Source: Allium sativum (lineage: Eukaryota > Streptophyta > Magnoliopsida > Asparagales > Amaryllidaceae). Taken from it: a stretch of DNA of 64,000 nucleotides. Below the pieces are notes generated by a model. It was given only the letters and a program-made list of their open reading frames with translations. It had not been told where the DNA came from and searched no databases. Below, one piece after another: positions 49,390 through 58,535 of this stretch (positions are counted from its first letter, which is position 1; each line of letters begins with the position of its first letter). The translations under genes were made by a program, and so were the position numbers. The stretch is from assembly GCA_030737875.1 (NCBI GenBank), contig CM060919.1, forward strand, positions 806,045,160-806,109,159, given 5' to 3'.

Positions 49390-50365
49390 ATCCGATGATG
49401 ACGAGTCAAAATCATCTCATGTTATAGTATAAAGCTTTCTTCTTAGATTTATCTTTCTTGTTTTGATATTCTATCTTTTTCTCTAGATAATACTTCTTCA
49501 TATGACCTTTCTTTCCATAATTATAGCATTATAATATTGAGGCTGATTGTTTTTCCAAACTGTTATTGCCGGATTTCTTTTTGAAGATATCCTCATTCCC
49601 TTTTCTATATTTCAAGAATTTCTTGAAATTTTTAGCAATACAAGCTAGATCTTCTTCATTAATTGTCAGAATCTGAGTCTTCTTCTTTTTCAACATGAAA
49701 AGCTAGATTCTTTTTATCTTACGCATGAACTCTTTTTGCTTGCAAATTCACTTCATATGACATTAGATTTCCAATTAACTCTTCTAGTTTCATGGTCATG
49801 ATATCATTAGCTTCTACGATAGCTAAGACCTTCCTTTCTCAATCTTTCTTTAAAGAGTTTATGATTTTCAATACTGTATCAAAATCAGAATATTTTTCTC
49901 CTAAGCCCGGTAATGAATGATAGATATCTTGAAATCTAGAATACATGTCATTAATTGATTCATTTTCATTCTTCCTAAAATTATGAAACTGGCTTTTAAG
50001 CATGGATATCTTCCTTTGTTTAACCTTGTTAGTTTCTTCATGATTGCTTTGAGTGTTTTTCATATTTCATATGATGTATTGAAAATGCTAATATGGTTAA
50101 ACTCATTTCTATCGAAGGCACAATGCAACATATTCATAGCTTTAGCATTTGCAATATCATCTTCTTCTTTTGTATTTGATCATTCCGAAAAATTAGTAGT
50201 ATGGGGTGTATATTCTTTTTGACTAATATTCCATGAATCAAATCCATTTGCTTTCATATAGATTCTGATTCGTGTAGCCCAATAATTATGGTTAATTCCA
50301 TAAAATATTGGTGGTCGTGCAATGGATTGATATTCTATGAAGCTGGTGTTAGTGTTACTTTCCAT
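49390..50365 (-). pseudogene. gag: C1 gag remnant
   Basis: From ATG at 50365 the frame shows RPPIFYGINHNYWATRIRI and FDSW, typical of the N-terminus of plant copia gag. It goes on at 50063-49839 with a UBN2-type segment (MYSRFQDIYHSLPGLG). A zinc-knuckle-like CYNYGKKGHMKKYY at 49487-49528 has lost the second and the last Cys of CX2CX4HX4C. An in-frame TGA at about 50180 and another stop near 49839 break it. The start is chosen because it directly follows the primer site and leader by about 50 bp. Confidence 0.8.
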
Positions 50366-50410
50366 ATTACCGAGATATCAAATAACTGTTTTACAGTTAT
50401 TAGATATCCT

Positions 50411-50424
50411 GCTTTGATACTAAT
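50411..50424 (-). other. C1 primer binding site, decayed iMet type
   Basis: In minus sense ATTAGTATCAAAGC abuts the LTR, two changes from the iMet primer site ATTGGTATCAGAGC. Confidence 0.75.
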
Positions 50425-51528
50425 TGAAAAGACGAGTAGGATCAACTATTATGAAAATGCGAGTAAATGCGGAAGTTCTCATCGATGATATACTAACTTT
50501 GATATATGCAAGTTAATATTTAATGAGATAAATATCTAGAAATGATATCACAAATAAGCAGTATAAAATCTGTAAATAGGAGTAAAGAACACCGAGAATT
50601 TTTATACTGGTTCAGAGTACCGTCCTACGGCCAGTCCCTAAGATACCCCTAGGCTTTTCACTATATAACTATCTCTTCAGCCAAAGGAACATGTCTCTAC
50701 CGCAATTACAGGACTACTTTCCACCTAAACTATACCAACTAGGATCTTTCTGCGTGGACTTGCTTATAGGACTTCACGACCTAAATTACCTTCAGGATTT
50801 TCTACCGCTTTTATAGGAATTTGTTATTATAAAGTAAATAATTTGTTTGTGTTATAGTATAACAAGGATTCATCACGAATGAAGTATAATATCTTATAAT
50901 CTTCTCCTCGAGTTTATAAATTAAGAAATGTGAGTAAGTGGAGATAAAATAGGATTTTGATCTCTTTTGAATTCTAACGAAGTTTAAGGTATAACAACAT
51001 AATTCAAAGAGATCAAGAATGCAAGAATTAAGCAATTAGAATGATTATGAACTTGAAATCGATAAAATTGATAAGATTGAGATCAAGAAAAGTCATATTT
51101 CTTTAAATATAACAATAGGAACTCTGTTCAGTCAACTAAAGGTTCATATTCAGTCGACTGAAGTGGAAGTCAAATATTTTTTTTGTATTTGACCAGATTC
51201 AGTTGACTGAGTAGAAATATTTAGTTGACTCAATCTGGAAGATGGAAACAAATTTTATGTGCAAACATAATCAATCGACTAAACTAGTTAATCTAGTCGA
51301 CTGAATTGTGAATTTTTAGATTCACTTAAACACATGAAGTTTTATTGAGGATTTAAAAAATAAAAACTTAGAAAACAGATTTTAGCATCAGAATATAAAA
51401 CTAGACTCTACTAATATAAAATAACTAGCGTACTTCTAAAATCTTTGACATGTTTGAGAGACATCTTGTTTGTGATATGTTGACTTGATTTTTCATCTTG
51501 TCATTGATGAAAATCTCGTGATTCAATA
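50425..51528 (-). mobile_element. C1 5' LTR, 1104 bp
   Basis: It starts 'tgaaaagacgagtaggatc' and ends 'gattcaata'. About 90 bp shorter than the 3' LTR and clearly diverged by substitutions and indels, so C1 is considerably older than E1. It contains the same TCAGTCGACTGA-like palindromes near 51130-51305. Confidence 0.88.
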
Positions 51529-51533
51529 ATTGT
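51529..51533. repeat. Target site duplication of C1, right copy
   Basis: ATTGT, against ATTGC at 41058-41062. Confidence 0.68.
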
Positions 51534-51833
51534 CACGACAGTCCTCGGCACGTGCGTTTGCCTAATTCACGTGAAGAGATGCGGTTAGGAAGAATTACAA
51601 AACCACGTAATGCAGTTTCAAAACCGACGAGAAGCCCCGTTTTACAACAAACATGAATTTCATGATATTAGGAAAAGTAGTAGGCTTTCGCTACTTCTTT
51701 ATGGGCTATCTAAATATTTTGTAAATCAGTGGGCTTGTATATTTTATCTTTTTTTGCATTTTAAGTGTTGTGGGCTTAAAAGGTTTGATTGGAGGATACA
51801 AGAGTTTGTGTTGTGAAAATGGGGGTGTATTTG
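51534..51833. other. Unassigned sequence between C1 and E4
   Basis: This continues the pre-C1 sequence of 39724-41062. No gene is recognised; the frame at 51610-51816 (plus) has no known resemblance. Confidence 0.4.
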
Positions 51834-52258
51834 TGTAACGACCCAAGGAATTTTCGGCCCCGAAAATCGATATAAATACTTTTACCGTATCTTATACCGA
51901 TCCTCCAAATACCGAAAACACTGGAGTGTCTAGAAAGAAGTTAGAGGGTGAGATAAGAAAGAAAGAAATATTAGAATAGAAGAAGAAGAAGAACCAACAC
52001 AATATAGATTCTCACATCGCAGCGGAACAAAATATAATACAGAAATAATCTTTATTGAGAGCTTTTGAAAATACTTACAATATCAGAGTACAACACACAT
52101 CTGGAAAGTTTTGATAATCTGTCCTCATATATATATAATCACACAGCGGAATATCATTCGTCTGAACATCTTCAGTTTGTCTCTGGACTTCGCAGCACCT
52201 GATAACCTGAACCTGTACACCTCGGTCTAACCCGAGCATTTTCAAAACACCGATTCAG

Positions 52259-52272
52259 TCTGGTGGACCAGA
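52259..52272 (-). other. E4 3' LTR copy of hairpin H1
   Basis: TCTGGT/ACCAGA with a 2-base loop, followed by 'gtgagaa'. Same place as CAGTCA/TGACTG in E1. The second LTR has it at 58961-58974. A further CTCGG/CCGAG hairpin lies just left at about 52221-52236. Confidence 0.55.
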
Positions 52273-53278
52273 GTGAGAAAAACTCGCACAACATTTTAGG
52301 GTATCACACAATTGATTTTTAAGTTAAAATCCTTTCGAAAGAAAAGGTAATCGTAAGACAGATCCACACATAAATACGGACGGTTTTTACCTTACGATAA
52401 CCCAAACCAGTTTTCGAAATCAATATCTTTCTGATATTATCATAGTGTCTAAATACAAGTAAATATCAATCTAGTGGAACGCTTGCATCTCACGTTCCAC
52501 GTATATATATATACAATCAAAACCGCAGGCGCTTATTGGAGATTGGATTCTGACCTTGACAAGGTATGGGACCACCTGCCGCTCGTGTATCTCTAGAGGC
52601 GAATACACTGGGTTCAACAAGAACGTCTTGCAACCCGGCCCTCACATGACCGACCACTCATTTCGCTTGAGTGTATCGAATGTATATCACCAACGGTTGG
52701 ACTCAAACCACCGTTCCCAAATGGGCAGAATCGATAGAATAAGAAACAAAAGGAATTTCTCTAGATAGGTGATTATACACCCTAATGGGAGCGACCCACA
52801 TAGCCATGCTGCCTGCCCGATTTTTGTCATCTCCCAGTTGATGAGGCTTGAGGTCAGAACACATCTGGTCATCATACACTTTGAATGCCACATCGTCAGA
52901 TCCGCCAAATCACACTGATTGACGTCCACAAAAATACTCTAGTTTATTTGGCTAGAGAATAACCATTTCTCCGCCATCAATTATGGTGCGTTTGGGGAAA
53001 TCAACGCGTGTAATTCCTTTGGAAATACTCTGTCAGACATCCGTCCATACAAGTCATCCAGGAACAGGATGAACCGAAGGTACTTTCCTACTGCATCCAA
53101 TATAGGAATCACCCCATGGATCAGTAGCGAGAAGTCCTTGCAACCCGTAGATTTCACCCACGACAGAACCACAGTTTAACTCTGACCGCGATCCAGAGAT
53201 TATTAGCGGTCCTTCGGTTTATGAAAATCCACAGTCTTCAATGCTCCATCATGATCATCTTCCGAGCTCTTCACGTAT

Positions 53279-53336
53279 TTGTTGGACGGAATGGTTTTCG
53301 AATATAAATTCGATCCCGGTCTTTCCATACCAACAA
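53279..53336 (-). other. E4 3' LTR copy of hairpin H2
   Basis: Arms TTGTTGG and CCAACAA, inner stem TCGAAT/ATTCGA, and the shared CCGGTCTTTCC. At 59979-60036 in the second LTR one arm base is mutated (CAACAA to CAAAAA). Confidence 0.6.
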
Positions 53337-53350
53337 TCGTATTAGTCAAC

Positions 53351-53378
53351 TTCGATAGTCGGTGATTTAACTATCGAA
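53351..53378 (-). other. Hairpin with perfect 9-bp arms in E4
   Basis: TTCGATAGT (53351-53359) and ACTATCGAA (53370-53378). Copied in the second LTR at about 60051-60078 with arms intact. Confidence 0.55.
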
Positions 53379-53578
53379 TAACAATAGTGTGAATACAACA
53401 CTTGACACAACTCGACCACTTTAAAATATACTTAACGATATAAAACAAATTTTCTCTGATTAACTCTGTTTGAATTATTTTGATTGGTTACTCTACTTAA
53501 CTAACTCGACTTATTTAACTCGATTAGCTTGACTTGATTACTCCTATTGATTAATTTATACTTGACTGCTCGACTCTA

Positions 53579-53690
53579 GATCGCAGCGATCACAATGGTA
53601 ACGCCTGATTCCCTCAGGAAACATCCGATCGCCGTAGGCTATCTGCGGCCCTGCGAATTACGCTAGCAGTCATACGCAATGGAACTCTTT
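53579..53690. other. GC-rich hairpin cluster in the E4 3' LTR
   Basis: In about 110 bp there are a perfect 13-base palindrome GATCGCAGCGATC (53579-53591), a CCTGA/TCAGG hairpin (53604-53618) and GCC/GGC pairs near 53630-53650. It stands out from AT-rich surroundings. The second LTR has it at about 60279-60390 with two visible changes. Confidence 0.6.
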
Positions 53691-55229
53691 CTGAATAATT
53701 AAGTTGACTAACTTTACCTTTAATATTATACTCGATCATCTCTTAATTGAATACAATTGTTCAATATAATTTGAAACCAATATTTTATAGAATGACCCAT
53801 TCTATATCTCCTCGCTCAACTCCCTTTTAACTCTGTTACTAGGGAAATAGCATCTCATATCATTTACTTTACTTTTAAAAAAAACATGTTTCCAACCTTG
53901 TTTTCCAACTCAAACCAACCCCTTTTACCAATTTTCATTCCTTTTGGGAAATTCCCCTTTTAAATCCCGTTGATACCATTAACAAGTATTTCTCCTTTTA
54001 AATCAAGGTTTATCCCACATTCCATTTGTAAACCTGGTTTATCCATCTAAACCCCTTTATTTCCAAAACAATTACTTACTTAAATATACCTAATTTAAGA
54101 AGTAGGTAATTAAATCGAATAATTCATTTTTACATTTACTGTGTAAAATCAGTTTTATTTACAAAGATAAATAAAATCTCTTTAAAATCTTCTTAGAATT
54201 CAAACAGTCATTTGTTAAATGAATTTATTTAGTTCATCAACAAACTAATGATAAAACCCAACTTAGTTAACACTATTGACTTGATCAAAGTTCAAAACAT
54301 GACGACTCCTTCAATCTATTCCATTTAATCTCCTTTTTTTTAAATTAATTAAAATATAATTAATTTAAATAACTTCATTTAACTGTGCATTTAACACAAT
54401 TAATCAAGTACCTAACAACTCGGTTATCCCTTGCTTATGTTCAAATAATTCTGGTTAACATAAGGGTTTGTTTTCCAAACAATCCCCTTTATAAACTTTA
54501 AGTAAATAAATAATTCATATTTATTTCTTTATATAGTTTTCCAAAACATATTTAGTCAAGAATATATATACTTTAATATTTTCGATCCTCCGTAATTAAA
54601 GTCCATATTTTATAATTTGATTGATCTATGGCCAGGTGCTGCCAATTACCCGCCAATTCCACACATTGGTGAACATCAGAATAGACATTAAAATGTTGTT
54701 CAACGACCATCAAAATCAATCATTCGTCATTCTTATAATGACCATCAATCAAATAACATACCATTCAACCAATTCAAACAAATTCAAACACGTTTTATAA
54801 ACGTGACCAGTCAAAGGAATTACTTTGTGTGGGTCAACCCCAGTCAGTGGGTATTACTGAAATTAAACGACTGTTTAAATCCCATCTATTGAATCAACAG
54901 TATATAGGTATAGCTAACAACAGTCAATCAAAACACATAAAATAAAAACACCCAATTTATATAAATATAAACGGGAAGAGCTTAGTGAGTTTAACTCACC
55001 TGTATTTAAATCCGTCGATGAACAGTCTGTTTGATCAAATTAAACTGACATTTTAATTTGAATAAAATTCCAGTGGCTTCTGATCTGAACTAGACCTGCT
55101 CCATCTCGAAGTATTCGTCTCCACGGTCCCAACGCAACTGACCGTGCGTAAATCTGAGATCGTATGTCCGAGATATCATATTACGAAGATTATAACTAAT
55201 TAATTTATTTAAACAAGAAATTTAGATTT

Positions 55230-56830
55230 TAAAATAGTCGGGACCGCCGGCCCAAGCCCGTTTCCCTTATTAAAACCCTAACCACCTGTTCCTTTTCTTC
55301 ATTTCAGCCGTCTCCAAACATTTTGCTCCCCGAAACCCTAATCCCCCTTTCAGCCAATCGAAGATTAATCCGTTGCATCCATCCCTATACCACCCGCCAC
55401 CACTTTCGATTGATCTGCTACCCTCCAACGCAACCGCTCCTCGTCACTACCCTCTTCGGTCTTCCCTTCGATTCCCTTCTTCCATCCGTTCAGCAAACCC
55501 TAAGCAAACCCTCTTCAATGTCTAGCGTGCTACGAGCCTCTCAACAACGGCGCTGCTTCCTACCATCTTCACTACACCCAATCGAGCCCTCCACAAAGCC
55601 TTCAGGGTTCGGCATCCTCGAAAGAAGATAAGTCTTTTTACTATATTTTTTTTTCTTTTTTTCTGTGTTTGAATTTCCTGGCTTTCGAATTGGGGTTGTT
55701 GTTGGAATGGATTGAATACCATCGCTTGTATACTTATTTATAGTTGCGGTTTGATGAGTTGTTATTTCAATCAGGATTCAATCTGTTGTTTAGATTTTCT
55801 GTTCAAACAAGGATTTAGAAATCTGTTCCGATGAGGATTAGATCTAGGTTACAGTGTAGAATCAGCTATGACCTGTTCTAATCAAATTCAGAAATCTTGG
55901 GCCTGCAACATAGATCCTTTGTTTTAATTTTTGAAATATGAGATTGTGAATGTACTGTGCGAAGCACATGTATCCCTGCAGATTTCATTGACATTTTAAA
56001 ATACACAAAACAGTGATTTTGTAAATGAACCTTCCTTTACATTTACTGTTCGATTCGATGTATCTACATTTCTCTTAGCTGTAAGAAATTGCTGTTTTGA
56101 TTTGGCCGTAAGGATTTGTGTTCGAGATTGATTCTATACATATATGTATGAATATATATATGTTAGAACTTCTGTCTAGCTTGATTGTATACAGATTTTG
56201 CTTTACTTTAACATGTGCATTGTACTGATATCTTTTGATGTATGAATATAGAATTTATATTAGCTTTTCGATCTGAATTTCTTAGCTGTTTTCGATGGGA
56301 ATATGTACTACTCTAACCGTATTTTTTTCTTTTCCCTTTCTCTTTCAGATCCAACAGATTTAGACAATTCAGATTCGTTGGTTCCTAGGAAGATCCCAAA
56401 GAGCTGCTGATGAAAATGAAATTCTTTTTAGTATTGTTTTTACTTGTCATAGCTGTAAGGCTATTTTTAGCTATTGAGTTGTAACTTTCACTGTGTAGTT
56501 TTGATTTTATATTCGAGACCTATATTCATACATGTATTCATTTTTTTTCTTTTCTCATGTTGTGAATTGATGTATGGTCTGTTTAGCTATTTTAGATGTA
56601 TACACATCTATTGTAGCTATATATATTTATAGCTGTGTTCACTAGCTTTTTGGGATTTAATTATAGTGGTGTTAATTCTACTCATGACCCGATTATTAAG
56701 CAGTTCGACGCTGATCGACCACTCGTTTCTAGAATGAAACTTGTCATAAAGCTTTGCAAAAGATGGACTTCTAAGCAGCATGTGCTGGGTATCACTAATG
56801 GACAAACTTTTCCTTACATATAGTTTAAAC
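55230..56830 (+). other. Gene-like segment in antisense inside the E4 LTR
   Basis: In plus sense, GGCCCAAGCCC (55250-55260, site-II-like) is followed by AAACCCTAA-type telo boxes near 55275 and 55333, the pairing found upstream of many plant housekeeping genes. Then comes a C-rich open stretch (55323-55631), a T-rich intron-like interval, an acceptor-like 'cttttccctttctctttcag' ending at 56348, and a further open stretch 56635-56823 with normal amino-acid composition (VSRMKLVIKLCKRW). The donor side reads AAGATAAGT rather than AAGGTAAGT. It may be a captured host promoter and exons. The corresponding part of the second LTR is beyond the G2 insertion, so I cannot confirm that both LTRs have it. 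Confidence 0.4.
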
Positions 56831-57419
56831 TGACGTTTCCAAGATACAATGAGATTGGGTAATCATATAAGACAACAATGCTTGAACTGTTGAACCTAAC
56901 CTAAAGAACACTCGGATCATTTTATGGAAAATCCCCGTTGATGATATACTATCTAAAACAAATCGCCAAAACAAATAGCCATATCATCTGATATACCATG
57001 TGTGTAATGATGGAGATAGGTTACTAGATGTATTGTATTAACTTAATGTACCAGATTGGTTTTGTTTTAATAAATAGGCTATCACATTCTTTTTCAAAAT
57101 AAAGTCAAAACGTACCATTAAAAATCACCCATTTTCTTATAGAAATTGAATTTTTGTTTTTTTTAAATATAATTAAGAGTTAAATAAAAATATATGTTCG
57201 TGGAACAAATCATTTATTCGTTGGACAAATATGATGAATATATGTAGTCGGGTTTTCATTCGTTTCGGAATCAAATAAAAATGCCGATGGGTTTATATAT
57301 ATATCGAAATGGCCAATTTTTAACGATAATCTATATCATCGTATTTGTTAAAACAAACAGTTTCAAACTTCAAACGGTAGAATTCAAACTCGACACTAAT
57401 ATCTTGGTTTTAAAATAAT

Positions 57420-57450
57420 ATATAAATATATATATATATATATGTATATA
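57420..57450. repeat. (TA)n microsatellite
   Basis: TA dinucleotide run near the right end of the E4 3' LTR. Confidence 0.8.
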
Positions 57451-58452
57451 TATTCTAACTTTATTTTAAATAAATAAATTTAATTAAAAAGATCTATTAT
57501 ATTTCCAATATAATAAATAGACTGATTTAAATATTCGAATTTAAATAGCTGAAAAATCTGGGACATTACATTCTTCCCCCCTTAAAATAATTTCGTCCTC
57601 GAAATTGCAAGGTAAGAAGAATATTCCGACTCGAATTATTTTTAAATCATTTTTTTGAATTAAATTCAAAATAAATTCGAACTTTAAATTTTTTCTAAAA
57701 TTTTGCCAGTATTTTTTCTGCATGATTGATACGTCTATAACTGCCACTTTGGGCCTCAACTCCTTTGGAAAGAAATTCCAAAATCCAAATGGCAACCCAC
57801 TCAGGGTGTAAATAAATTTCTTAACCCATAATATTAGGTTTACCTTTTTGACGAGCATACAAACTCAAATTCCAATTCCCAAAACGTATCAATTATCTGC
57901 TCGTCATCTGCATTCCCAGTCTGTACAACCAACTCATCTTCACAACGTTCAAGATTCTGCACTTATTTCACTTATAATACAAATAATAATCTGAGTTAGA
58001 AAATTCTGTTTCCACTTCACCACCCAGTCTTATTTCCAATCCACTATACTGGGATTTATCTTCTTGCTTTCCATTCAGATAGTTTCTCATTAACCCCAAC
58101 TGGTTAAATTCACTTAACCAGGTTAAGTTTCACTTTCATATCTGATTTGATTTACGAGTCAGTTCAAATTTTGTTTCATATTTCAAATTTGATTTCAAAT
58201 CAAATCAATCAGAACAAACAAACACCCAACATTACTATAATACAGAAAATAAATTTCTTTTTTTTTCTTTTTTTCTTTTTTATAAAAATATACCTTGGGC
58301 AAAATTATTTCATTTACCCCTTTTTATAAATCAATATTGTATCCATCTGCTAGTTCAACGCTTCCCAATACTTGAACTAGTCAAAAAGCACAATACAAAA
58401 CATTTGTATATAAAGTCTTACAAATACGCTCTCATATATATACACTTGACTC

Positions 58453-58490
58453 AATCTAGGGTGTTACTAACCCCATCTCTATTGAGTTAC
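58453..58490 (-). other. Conserved post-PBS block, E4 copy
   Basis: 'atctagggtgttactaacc' followed by 'ccatctctattgagtta'. Nearly the same in E2 (32165-32204), related in E1 (20971-21004). Confidence 0.62.
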
Positions 58491-58522
58491 GACACAGAGC
58501 CAAAGTTACTACTCAACCAATA

Positions 58523-58535
58523 GCTCTGATACCAC
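58523..58535 (-). other. E4 primer binding site for initiator tRNA-Met
   Basis: In minus sense GTGGTATCAGAGC, containing the exact 12-base core, directly beside the LTR. Confidence 0.92.

Larger units (their letters stand above)
51834..57570 (-). mobile_element. E4 3' LTR (5737 bp)
   Basis: It runs from TGTAACGACCC at 51834 to GGGACATTACA at 57570, an extended inverted terminal repeat. From the left it carries hairpins H1 (52259-52272) and H2 (53279-53336), a GC-rich hairpin cluster (53579-53690), family block 'actcacctg' (54994-55002), and a gene-like segment in opposite sense (55230-56830). The first 2.7 kb is repeated at 58536-61271 with around one or two differences per hundred bases by eye. 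The open frames at 52556-53172 are not protein-like. No gag or pol is present. Confidence 0.9.
57571..58535 (-). mobile_element. E4 interior, 965 bp, non-coding
   Basis: It begins with a polypurine tract (minus sense; plus 'ttcttccccccttaaaa' at 57571-57587) and 'tttcgtcctcgaaatt', and ends at the primer site 58523-58535. One minus-strand frame (57541-57858, 105 codons) spans the LTR junction and resembles nothing known; it starts inside and ends in the LTR, so it is not a retained gag. The post-PBS block is at 58453-58490. Confidence 0.9.

Noticed and set aside
52556..53172. Short open frames repeated at 59256-59872
   Set aside because: They lie in the E4 LTR, are copied because the LTR is copied, and contain changed codons and no known domain.
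57541..57858. A retained gag or other ORF in the E4 interior
   Set aside because: The frame spans the LTR/interior junction, is rich in Lys/Ile/Phe as expected for AT-rich DNA, and shows no family motif.
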